Positions 18,739 through 27,894 of a stretch of 64,000 nucleotides of DNA are shown one piece after another. The position numbers and the translations under genes were made by a program. Location of the stretch: contig NC_009043.1 of the NCBI RefSeq assembly GCF_000209165.1, positions 806,001 through 870,000 on the forward strand, read 5' to 3'. The notes under the pieces were generated by a model. It ran no database searches. It was not told where the DNA came from and saw only the letters and a program-made list of their open reading frames with translations. The DNA comes from Scheffersomyces stipitis CBS 6054. Lineage: Eukaryota; Ascomycota; Pichiomycetes; Serinales; Debaryomycetaceae. Within the stretch, counting starts at the first letter, position 1, and each line of letters begins with the position of its first letter.

Positions 18739-20505
18739 ATGGTTGCAATTCTTCCTGACTCTATAACAGCGGAAACTGCTCCCTATTTTCTTCCAGAATC
18801 GAATAATTCCAAATTGTTGGAGTTCTTGAAACCACTTCCCTTTTCCACTATAAAGTCTCAGTCCATACCAGCTGTAGTTGGAACCCAAGTTCCAGTTTTC
18901 AAGTCGATTGATGTTTCAAATCTCATAGAAAAGACCAGTAATCGCTTGATATGGCAAACTGCATCAGAAAGACGTCGTGACGATGCTCGGTCAACTAGTG
19001 AAGAATTGGAAAATCCAGAAAACGAAATAGAAGAAGACCCTCAGCATTTTGTAGAGATTCAAGAATTGCTACCCAAATCATTAAAGGACCAGTTGAGTTT
19101 AGTGGTAGTTGATAATTTCCCCAATGTCAAGCAATATGCCATAGAGAAGATAGTAGATTCTTTGGTGGATACCAGAAAGTATAAATGGTCCCACGTTCAT
19201 TACGAATTCGCTGACAACAGACTGGTCTACATACGGTTTGAACACGTACCAGACGCTAAATGGTTTGTTGATACATATTCACTGGTATTGCCTGATATTC
19301 TTCTGAACAAGAACATAAAAGTAATCCATAACAATCACATAGATGAAGTTCTCGATGAATTGAGTGATTTTAAAGCAGACCCAAAATCTACTGTAAATAG
19401 CAAAGTCGTTTCAAAAATCGGTTCAATTTTGAAGAACAAGAGAAATTTTGAACGAATTTCAAAAAGATCTGGAACTGAAGATTTGGATGAAGTTCTTGCT
19501 TACTACAGCAAGTATGAGGTAGATAGTAACGATCTCATCGATGTACCTACAAACATGAGGGAAGCTATAGTAAAAGACATAGTGAGATTCAGATCCAAAG
19601 TGCTACTTATAGAAAGAGACAATCGGAAAAAGGAAATCGAATTAGAGCGGGAAAAGACCAAGGATAGATTGAAGAAGTTGTTCGCTGGTCTAAAGGAAAC
19701 GAACGATGATATAAATATGGACTCAGAAACTACAAAAGATTTACCTTCAAATATCGTAAATGAATACGATGATCTCAGTGATGATGAGTATGAAGAATTA
19801 CTTAAGACTGGAGAAAAAAAGAAACTTGACAAGTTGTATCAAGACAAGAGCCACCAACTTCAAAGTCTTGAAACAAGAGAAAGGTTGTATTTGACGAAAA
19901 AATTGGAGGACTTGAATAACTATGAAGATGATTTGATCAATAACAAAATTAAGTATATTGAGGATTTCAAGAATATTGAGGAATCTACAAATTCCAACAA
20001 CAATGACATTTCATCTTTGGTCAGTTTGTACTTCAATAATCATGCACAATACTTAAAGGTCAGGAACCACAAGCGAAGTGCGGAAGAAGCTCTTGATGCC
20101 AAGGATGAGGATGACGAAAAGAAGGAAGAGCTTTCCACCAAGTCACAAGACTTCGTGCTGTTGAAAAAAGCCAAAAACACCTTAGAAAAAGATACTGAAG
20201 ACGCAGTTCCAGTTGCGGATAACGCGGAATCTGAAACTGAACCTTCCAGAATTGAAGTTGATGTTAGTATTGCCAAATTGTCAAAAGAGCAGACTAGTAA
20301 GTTGCAGAGTAAGATTGTGGAATTGGTGGAGGAATATCTTGGTATTGTAGACGAGTTCCTCGTGGAAGTGATCAATGAGAATTTGAACAAACACAATCTC
20401 TCTGCTAAGGACGAGCTCATGGAAGAATTATCTGAAGTTCTTGATGATGACTCGGCGAACTTGGTCAATGACTTATGGAACTACGTGTCGACTATTGCAA
20501 TATAG
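18739..20505 (+). CDS. SNU71: Snu71-like U1 snRNP protein (RBM25 homologue, PWI domain)
   Basis: 588 residues. The N-terminal region contains an RRM-like stretch (about 120-205, with VDNFP and LVYIRFEHV). A long charged coiled-coil middle (about 270-440) follows. The C-terminal segment (about 505-588) has the pattern of a PWI domain, ending in ELSEVLDDDSANLVNDLWNYV. Family knowledge: yeast Snu71, the RBM25 counterpart, has this order and works with Luc7, Prp40 and Prp39 in the U1 snRNP. Length is close to S. cerevisiae Snu71 (620). Its position head-to-head with PRP39 supports the assignment. The domain pattern is visible; orthology is inferred. Confidence 0.75.
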   Translation: MVAILPDSITAETAPYFLPESNNSKLLEFLKPLPFSTIKSQSIPAVVGTQVPVFKSIDVSNLIEKTSNRLIWQTASERRRDDARSTSEELENPENEIEEDPQHFVEIQELLPKSLKDQLSLVVVDNFPNVKQYAIEKIVDSLVDTRKYKWSHVHYEFADNRLVYIRFEHVPDAKWFVDTYSLVLPDILLNKNIKVIHNNHIDEVLDELSDFKADPKSTVNSKVVSKIGSILKNKRNFERISKRSGTEDLDEVLAYYSKYEVDSNDLIDVPTNMREAIVKDIVRFRSKVLLIERDNRKKEIELEREKTKDRLKKLFAGLKETNDDINMDSETTKDLPSNIVNEYDDLSDDEYEELLKTGEKKKLDKLYQDKSHQLQSLETRERLYLTKKLEDLNNYEDDLINNKIKYIEDFKNIEESTNSNNNDISSLVSLYFNNHAQYLKVRNHKRSAEEALDAKDEDDEKKEELSTKSQDFVLLKKAKNTLEKDTEDAVPVADNAESETEPSRIEVDVSIAKLSKEQTSKLQSKIVELVEEYLGIVDEFLVEVINENLNKHNLSAKDELMEELSEVLDDDSANLVNDLWNYVSTIAI

Positions 20506-20916
20506 TTGCACTATGAGATCATTTCTAGCATAAATAGTTCTTGTATAGCTACATTTGCAAATAAATTTGAACACTTACAATGTGACTATGTAGACATACA
20601 TAAGAGTTTAGGTATAACAAGTAGTTAACCTCAACAGGAATTTCAATAGATTTTTATCTCAATTGAAGCTGAACTGTTAAAAAAATGGTATGAAGAAAGC
20701 GCTTTGACAAAGTATGCAAGCATACTTTAGCAAGCAGAGGGAGAATTTAAAACGACTAGGATTAGTTTATATGAGCAACGAGAGTTGCAACAAAATGCTC
20801 AGGACAGTTGTAATATTGACAGGAACCAGGCTCAAGGCTGCAACAATCTGGGGGACCACTAACCTTCTTAAAAAATGAAGGGATTTATGGCAATGCAAAA
20901 TGGGGGCACCAGTTGA
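20506..20916. other. Convergent intergenic region SNU71/MSB2
   Basis: 411 bp between two stop codons with no coding signal. It holds A/T-rich 3' UTR-like sequence and the inverted repeat at 20709-20728. Confidence 0.6.
20709..20728. repeat. Near-perfect 20-bp palindrome in a convergent 3' region
   Basis: Arms AAAGTATGC (20709-20717) and GCATACTTT (20720-20728) are exact reverse complements separated by AA. It could form a small hairpin in the 3' UTR of either flanking gene, or be a dyad protein site. Confidence 0.7.
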
Positions 20917-23900
20917 TCACTGATACCATCCCAAAGAATTGGAAGCTTGAACTGGTTCGGAAATCCTTCCGTTGAAAGGATTGTTGGGAGTTGTATCTAG
21001 ACCCAGCGACGAGTCGCCGAGGACTCCACCGCCGTTGATTCTGTTGAATATGGCAGAGAATCCGGACGATCTCTCCAAGGCAGTACCGTCAGATAACCCA
21101 ATGTTGGACTCACCGTCAGAAGGAGGCAACTCAATTGCTTTGCCCTTCTTGAATCTTTTGAACAACAACACCATGAACGACATATACAATCCACAACCAG
21201 CAGCAGCACCGATCGTGATGCCAACAATTCTTCCCTTATCTTGGACTTCAGGAATTTCTGTACTGGAATCGATGGAACCGTAGTTCTGCGTACTTCCGGT
21301 AGTAGCAGCCTGGCCATCTGATCCGGAGTCAGAAGTATCAAGGCCCGTCAACGGAATTCTGGCATCAATCAATGAGGATAAACTCCTTTCGGTGGCATCC
21401 GGGTTTCTGTACAACTTTGAGTCTGGCGTCAGAATGAAGTTGGCCAAGGCAGCCACAGAGTCACTGGGGAAATACACTTCTGCGACTGTAATGGTGTAGG
21501 TTATTCCCTCGGCAGTGAAGGGAATCAATCTTCTCACAGAAACATCCTTGTAGTTTTGTTGATCCGAAAATGGGAATGTCAAAACTTCTGGTAAATATTG
21601 GAAGATCTGAGCCGATGATATGGAGTGTTGTACGACGAATGGATAGTTCAACTCTGAGTTGAAACCTACATAGACGATCTCGTAATTGCCGCTAGGCACA
21701 GTCGTAACAGCTGGTGTGATAGCTCTGGGCAATCCAGAAGCAGATCCCGGGCTATTTGTGGCTTTGGCAATCGTGACATCAGAAGCTGATGGGTTGTTGG
21801 CAGAGGTATTTTCCACAATGATCTGTGTGGGCAACCATGATCTTGTATCCTGAGAAGTAGCTCCGTCAGCTGCACCAGTAGTCAGTCCAGTAGCAACTTC
21901 TGGAGGAGTTGTGATTCTTGTGTCTGCTACAGTAGGAGACGTCAAGACTGTGCCTGCGGGACCTGTTGTGGCTTCAATCTCAGCAGAAGAACCAGATTCC
22001 AATACAACTGGAGATGTCCTTTCTCCAGAAGCTGTAGATGGTACCACCGTGGAACCGTTGGAGTCGGTAGTGACTTCAACTGCACTACCATTAGCAGTGC
22101 CAGTTTTAGACTCGGTAGCTGGAGTCAAAGTAGAGCCGTTGGAGTCTGTCGTGGCACTAGTAGCAGGCGATTTAGCAGCTTCAGAACCAGTACCCTCAGC
22201 TTCAGAAGAAACACCAGTAGTGTCCGTAATTCCAGTGGCTGGTTCAGTCACAGAAGGAGTCACAGAACCGGAAGCTTCTTTAGTAGTAGCAGTAGTTCCT
22301 GCACCGGTGGCTTCAGAATCAGTACCTGTAGTAGCACCGGTGGCCTCAGAATCAGTACCTGTAGTAGCAGCACCGGTGGCCTCAGAGTCAGTACCTGTAG
22401 TAGTAGCACCGGTAGCCTCAGAATCAGTACCTGTGGTAGCAGCTTCAGAAGTGGCTCCAGTGGCCCCAGAAGGAGTACCATTGGTGATTGCAGTCGAGGC
22501 TTCTTCAGTAGCGGGAGTCTCACTAGCAGTGTCAGAATTCAAGGCTGTGGTAGCTGGGGTTCCGGTAGGACTGGTAGTTCCAGAAGATTCTGGAGCAGTA
22601 GCAGGTGAAGTTGCTGGGGTTTCAGCAGAGGTAGGAGATTCAGTGTTTACTCCGGTCTCAGAGCCAATCGAAGTATCCGTACCAATAACTGGCGTGGTGG
22701 CTTCGGAAGTAGCTTCGGAGACTGTAGGTGTGTCTGGTGCAGTAGCAGCAGAATCGGTAACAACAGCAGAATCAGTAGGAGAAACAGGTGAATCAGTACC
22801 AGAAGTCACGGAACTACTCAAGTTTGTTTCTACTGGCTCTGTGGTGTCTGTGCCACTTTGAGTTTGAGTGGGAGGGGAAGCAGGAGAAACACTACTTGGT
22901 GAGGCGGTGTTGGAGGTATCTACAGGGGCGCTCGAGCTCTCGGTACCGATATCGGTGTCAGAAGCAGTCTCTAGATCAGTAGACGAAGTGTCAGCGGATG
23001 AGCTACCGATCGTGTCAGTAGGAGAAGTGTTAGTAGGTGGAACAGCACTAGGCTCCTCTGATCCTGGATTGGTAGTGTCAGTAGCGGTGAAGGTAGGAGT
23101 AGTGTTTTCACTAACAGTAGGAGAAACTGTAGGGATTACATCTCCAACATTACTATCGGTGCTACTAGCAGAAGTATTAGTGTCTTCACTATTGGTATCC
23201 GTTGGCGAAGTTGTGTCAATGCTAGAACCTGTAGTATCCAACGAAGTGTCTGTAGGTGAAACCAAAGAAATAGAGGAATCAGTACTGGAAGATGGAGGAT
23301 TGCCAACTTCAGGAGTATCAGAAGTAGGAGTATCACTGGAATCTGGCAGAGATGTGCCAGCAGGAGAACTAGACTCTGAGGAAAGCTCAGTCGTTCCTGG
23401 TTCTATAATAGAGGTTCCTGTATCCTGAGAAGACACAAGAGGCGGTGCACTTGAAAGGTCTGCCGCTGGTGTGTCAGCAGGAGCACTGGTAGCAGCAGAA
23501 GAAGTTGGAGAATCAGTTGGCGAACTAACTGGAGATTCAGCTGGCGAAGTAGCCGAAGAACTTGAATCTAGATCTTTCGAAAGAGCGGTGGTGTCTGCTT
23601 CCACGGTGGAAGTGTTATCAGAAGGGGCAGAGTCTGTAGGATCAGAAGGAGCCGTCGAAGAAGTAGCCGGAGAGTCTGGAGACGGAGTTACCACTGTATC
23701 CTTCTCAGCAGGAGACGAGGACGAAGGAGCATCAGGAGAAGAAGCTGCAGCATCAGAAGAAGGAACTACGGCATCAGAAGAAGGAGCTGCAGAATCAGAA
23801 GTAGAAGCAGTTGGAGAAGTGGTAGCAGAGTCGGGAGTAGCAGGAGACTCAGAACTGACAGATGGTGGGAAAGCTTGCTCGGGTGGTGAAACTGCTGGCG

Positions 23901-24852
23901 TCGAAGCAGGGGATGATGAAGACGTATTCTGATTGCTATTAGGAACCGGTTGATTCAATGAAGCAGAAGTCGAAACAGAATGAGATGAAGACGTATCCTG
24001 ACTGTTGGGAACTGGTTGATTCAATGAAGGAGAAGTCGATTCAGTACCAGGATCAGCTGCACTGCTGGGAGTATTTCCTACAGTAGTTGGCGGGTCTGGA
24101 GAAGAAGTAGGAGTGATCAGAGACGTGGCATCTGCGGGTGAACTAGCAGGAGAATCAACAGGAGATACAGATGTAGAAGACGTTTCTGCGTTAGAACTAG
24201 TTACACTGGTTGGGGTATTGCTAGTTGGCTTGTCTACTTGAGGGGAGTTCGAGGTAGCAGTGGTATCAGTAGAATCACTGTTTTGTTCCCCGATGTTGTT
24301 TTGAGGTCTTTGCGTTGTGTCGCTCTTTTGGTCAGCACCCTCTGAAGATGTGCTTGTGGTGGTGTCAACAGAAGTTGTACGGTCATGCTGTGTCTCAGTC
24401 GTGGAGTCCTTCACTTCTACGGGACTTTCAGTTTGAGTTCGTGTAGATTGGTTTCCATTGTTGTTGCCGTCATTCTCGTCATCTTTTTCGTCATCTTCTT
24501 CGTTGTTACGAGTAGAAGTAGGTGCTGCATCTGACGATGTTTCGTCATTTCTTTGATTGTCCTGACTACCGAAGTTGAAACGAGATGTAGTTTGAGGATC
24601 GGAACTCTTAGTAGTATCCTGGCTATCGAAGAATGGGAATGGAAAGCCATCATGAGCAGTGGTCTCCGGTATATCACTAGTTGCTACGTCACTAGTTTCT
24701 GGATCGAAATCAGGGAACCATGGCCAGAAGGGGTGGTCTACAGTTCTGCTCGGTGTGACCTTAGGACTAGAAGACGAGTCTGCTCCAACAGTCTTGACGT
24801 AAGACAACACATAGAGCGAAGCGACAAGGGTGAGTTTGACGTTGTGAAGCAT
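20917..24852 (-). CDS. MSB2: Msb2-type signalling mucin
   Basis: 1311 residues. A signal peptide (about 1-24) precedes a very long Ser/Thr/Pro/Ala-rich, presumably O-mannosylated ectodomain. A conserved extracellular globular part (about 1050-1190, with YEIVYVGFNSELNYPFVVQH) matches the Hkr1-Msb2 homology domain. One transmembrane helix spans about 1207-1231, followed by FKRFKKGK, and the cytosolic tail is short at about 77 residues. Family knowledge: Msb2 is an osmosensor and surface sensor upstream of Cdc42/Sho1 in the HOG and filamentous-growth MAPK pathways. Its ectodomain is cleaved and shed. A block of imperfect 11-12-residue repeats occupies about residues 800-849. The 2.5-kb upstream region fits a heavily regulated gene. 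Large antisense ORFs here come from the biased composition. Confidence 0.9.
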   Translation of the reverse strand: MLHNVKLTLVASLYVLSYVKTVGADSSSSPKVTPSRTVDHPFWPWFPDFDPETSDVATSDIPETTAHDGFPFPFFDSQDTTKSSDPQTTSRFNFGSQDNQRNDETSSDAAPTSTRNNEEDDEKDDENDGNNNGNQSTRTQTESPVEVKDSTTETQHDRTTSVDTTTSTSSEGADQKSDTTQRPQNNIGEQNSDSTDTTATSNSPQVDKPTSNTPTSVTSSNAETSSTSVSPVDSPASSPADATSLITPTSSPDPPTTVGNTPSSAADPGTESTSPSLNQPVPNSQDTSSSHSVSTSASLNQPVPNSNQNTSSSSPASTPAVSPPEQAFPPSVSSESPATPDSATTSPTASTSDSAAPSSDAVVPSSDAAASSPDAPSSSSPAEKDTVVTPSPDSPATSSTAPSDPTDSAPSDNTSTVEADTTALSKDLDSSSSATSPAESPVSSPTDSPTSSAATSAPADTPAADLSSAPPLVSSQDTGTSIIEPGTTELSSESSSPAGTSLPDSSDTPTSDTPEVGNPPSSSTDSSISLVSPTDTSLDTTGSSIDTTSPTDTNSEDTNTSASSTDSNVGDVIPTVSPTVSENTTPTFTATDTTNPGSEEPSAVPPTNTSPTDTIGSSSADTSSTDLETASDTDIGTESSSAPVDTSNTASPSSVSPASPPTQTQSGTDTTEPVETNLSSSVTSGTDSPVSPTDSAVVTDSAATAPDTPTVSEATSEATTPVIGTDTSIGSETGVNTESPTSAETPATSPATAPESSGTTSPTGTPATTALNSDTASETPATEEASTAITNGTPSGATGATSEAATTGTDSEATGATTTGTDSEATGAATTGTDSEATGATTGTDSEATGAGTTATTKEASGSVTPSVTEPATGITDTTGVSSEAEGTGSEAAKSPATSATTDSNGSTLTPATESKTGTANGSAVEVTTDSNGSTVVPSTASGERTSPVVLESGSSAEIEATTGPAGTVLTSPTVADTRITTPPEVATGLTTGAADGATSQDTRSWLPTQIIVENTSANNPSASDVTIAKATNSPGSASGLPRAITPAVTTVPSGNYEIVYVGFNSELNYPFVVQHSISSAQIFQYLPEVLTFPFSDQQNYKDVSVRRLIPFTAEGITYTITVAEVYFPSDSVAALANFILTPDSKLYRNPDATERSLSSLIDARIPLTGLDTSDSGSDGQAATTGSTQNYGSIDSSTEIPEVQDKGRIVGITIGAAAGCGLYMSFMVLLFKRFKKGKAIELPPSDGESNIGLSDGTALERSSGFSAIFNRINGGGVLGDSSLGLDTTPNNPFNGRISEPVQASNSLGWYQ
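22306..22450 (-). repeat. MSB2: In-frame tandem repeats inside MSB2
   Basis: Four to five imperfect 33-36-bp units encode the peptide GTDSEATGA with short Thr/Ala spacers. Near-identity of neighbouring units at the DNA level suggests recent unequal exchange and probable length variation between strains. Confidence 0.85.
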
Positions 24853-27327
24853 GGTGAACTAAAGGGGTATAAAGGAACCAGATGAAAGAACGACTGGGGT
24901 TAGGCTGTTTTAGAGAAAATGGACGAAAAGCTAGCGAGGAGAACTTGTAGATTTATTCAGTGAAAAATCTCTTGTCTTTAGGTTTTTATTGATCTACGGC
25001 CATACAGCGAGTGAATCTTAGTTATGGACAAATCGGGAAATGAACGAATGTATACCGATGAATGTACTTGGTGACACTGAAAGTGTTCCTATCAATCGCA
25101 AATTAGGAAATTGGTAGTCGACACTGGTGTCTTGCAGTTTACAGTGGATTTTACTTGGGTTTTATCTATTGAATTGTGTTCAAAATTCGATACTTTTTTG
25201 GTGCTATTGATGTTCGTGGTGATGCCAAAATAGACGGCCAGGCAAAGGAAAATATGGGTTGGTACAGTCGATGACTGAAGGTTGCTGCCGGCTAGAAGAT
25301 GGATGGATGAATGGTTAAAGGTGGAAGAAAACAAGATCGAAAACGAAATCGCAAACCAAATCGAAAAACAAAAATCCGCAATCTTCAATTTTACTTAAAG
25401 GATGAAATGGAGGTATTTTTATTGTTACAGGAATTCTCACTGTTTTCTTTTGTCTGGTGTGGATTTTCAATTTTTCTTTTGTCTTGTTTTTTTGATTTAA
25501 ATTTTAATTCTGCATCTAAGGATATTTTCTAACGCCTGCAGGAGATGCGGCAGGAAATCGTCGCGTACTAATGGTTGCGCTGCAGGAATACACCTCTGAA
25601 ACATCCTTGCCCCAACAACATGCCCAATGAAGAAAATTTCGTTTAGTGAATTAGACGGAGCAAGTTGGAATGTGAAGGACTCCATACGATGCGAAGCCTT
25701 CATTTGCCGCTTCATGCAGGTTATCCACGATTTCATCACTATATTGATACGAAATATGGTAAACATGCTTCTCCAACTGAAGTCTACCTCTACAGCCCAA
25801 ATTAGAAGTTACTCTGTCTATCCAGACCGTGTATCTAGACCTCACCTCGTCTTCCGCAGACCTAGATAGCTCCTACCCTGAGTCGTCTAATTGCATTTGC
25901 TAATACTGTTTTAGTACTGTACTTGTCTTTCACAATTTTCTATGGAGGTCCACAGGCACGCTCTTGCAAAATGACGACTCATTGTTACCACTGTCTCGCA
26001 ATTAACTACAATACAGGTACCCTGGCTCAATCTCCAACCATTGTCGCAAAACTAAGTCGAGGACAATGCGGAAGGGTTTATTATTCTTCTACAATGCGCT
26101 AGTTATCTATGGTGTTCTGGCCGTTAACCATGCCCGAGGAGACGTCGCCTGATTTTGCGACCTACTTTCTTATTACCTGGAAAGTGCATTAATGTTACGC
26201 ATTTCATTATATTATAATGTATTTAGCAGAAGAAAGTCAGGCACCGCATCATCCAGCCTTCAGAAGTGGTCGCAACTCAGGGTCTGGCAGTTACCTTTAC
26301 TTATCAAAGACATCTTCGTTTCTTCGAAATCTCCTTAAGTAGTAGTCATTCTGGTAAACCTACTGCAAACGGAAAATAAATTTTAGAACATTTAGCGCTA
26401 GATGTACATGAAATCTTTTGACGTATCCAATGCGACTCTATCTCGTCTCTGTAATACAATCACAAGCACGAAGTGACCATAGCTTAATATATAGCCATTG
26501 AGCGTTGTCAATTGAAAATTGTACAACCGTGTCCTCCTCGTAGCTATCCTTATCCTTCCGTGCTCGTCTCATCATTGTTGCTGTTCAAGCCGGAAATCTG
26601 CTGGAGTTTTTTTAGGTGCGCCAACCTCACATTGTAATTGGAGAGATGTTGTTTCTAAAGCGATGTGCCGAATCGCCTCGAATTCTACATTTCCTTTCTT
26701 CGTACTATTATCGGCCTTAAGAAGACTATTAATGCGACCATTGGTCGCCTCGGTGTATATTCCGCATTTAACCTCCTGGTTGCTTTAAGTCCGCCCTCTA
26801 CGTCTAGACAATTAGTTTCCAATGAAGGTAACTTCTTTTGATCCTCATTAGGTTCGTATCCATATTGGGATCAAATGAGTATCTTCGAATTGGACCCTTG
26901 ATAGAATTCACTGAATGGAAATGTCAGCTTCAGACTCAGGTGAGCACTCGCTCTCCTCGAAATTCATTGTAAGAATTAGCTTTACGATTAGACAATGCCA
27001 TGAATATATCTAGACATGTTTGAGCACGTGAGAAATTCAATAAGCGACAATTCCACTTATTGTAATTCCCCCTCAAAGGATACACGATTTGGTGAAAGCA
27101 TTCTTGGGAATGTTTACATCGTGAACTGTACGGTGTCATTCTTAAAGATCGTATGCTGCCAACATTCTTGAAGATACGTCGGCTCGTGATTGTGAGAGTG
27201 GTATGTAATCGCGAAATCTTACGCAAGCGCGAAAACCTCAAGGCTAGACAAATATCAAGAATGAACTATTTTCAAAATTAAAATTCGTAGTTCTTTGTTT
27301 TCTCTATGAAGAATTCAAACAGAGGTT
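24853..27327. other. Long divergent intergenic region upstream of MSB2
   Basis: About 2.5 kb between MSB2 (minus) and the small membrane-protein gene (plus). Only short, biased or alternative-start ORFs occur. An A-rich stretch at about 25325-25385 contains loosely repeated ATCGAAAA-like words. No tRNA boxes, LTR ends or conserved protein motifs could be recognised on either strand. Confidence 0.5.
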
Positions 27328-27894
27328 ATGACGTCCAGATTGCGTCGCCTAGACAAGTCTATCCTAAGAGCAGGTGATGATTATGGTGAGGATGAGCCCA
27401 CTTCGCATGTGTTGTTGGATATAGACGAACAAGAGGATCTCATCCAGAGTCTCCAGCTGGAAAATCAGGAAACGTACACTACATACAAGAAATATTTACT
27501 ATTTATGATTCGTATACAATTACCGTGTATTATTCTCCTAGAGTTGATGCATCGTCAACGAGACTTACAGGCTCTCTTGATATTGTTGTCTCTTCTGATG
27601 ACACTTATAAACATACAATTCGAAACTGCAAAGTTTGATCCGGCTGTGGTTGTTTCACATAGGCCAACTGCTTCGGCAATTGGATATTTAGTAGATCATA
27701 ATAGTGTCATTAACGGAATGATATGTATACAGTTGGTGTATCTGTTTATTGTTGCTGGTGAGTTGACTAAAATGTACTACTTGTTGCCGCTAATAAATTT
27801 CGGCTCGCTTCAACTATTCAGGGTGTGGTTCTCATCTACCAGTAAAGATGTTGAACTCTTGAACAGCCTCAAATACAAGTACAAGAACGTGTAG
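27328..27894 (+). CDS. Small multi-pass membrane protein, unidentified
   Basis: 188 residues from a clear ATG. The N-terminus is hydrophilic with an acidic DIDEQEDLIQSL segment (about 43-55) and a YTTYKKY patch. Hydrophobic segments follow at about 71-86, 92-105, 130-145 and 150-165, suggesting three or four membrane spans. The C-terminus is short and basic (KYKYKNV), so an ER or Golgi membrane protein is plausible. The acidic LDEQEDLI-like motif ahead of the spans seems familiar from uncharacterised fungal proteins, but I cannot name the family. Codon use and the intact frame argue for a real gene. Confidence 0.7.
   Translation: MTSRLRRLDKSILRAGDDYGEDEPTSHVLLDIDEQEDLIQSLQLENQETYTTYKKYLLFMIRIQLPCIILLELMHRQRDLQALLILLSLLMTLINIQFETAKFDPAVVVSHRPTASAIGYLVDHNSVINGMICIQLVYLFIVAGELTKMYYLLPLINFGSLQLFRVWFSSTSKDVELLNSLKYKYKNV

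Noticed and set aside
21911..22861. 316-codon plus-strand ORF
   Set aside because: Antisense to the repetitive Ser/Thr-coding part of MSB2. It is made of Val/Ala/Glu runs that mirror the sense codons and starts without independent support.
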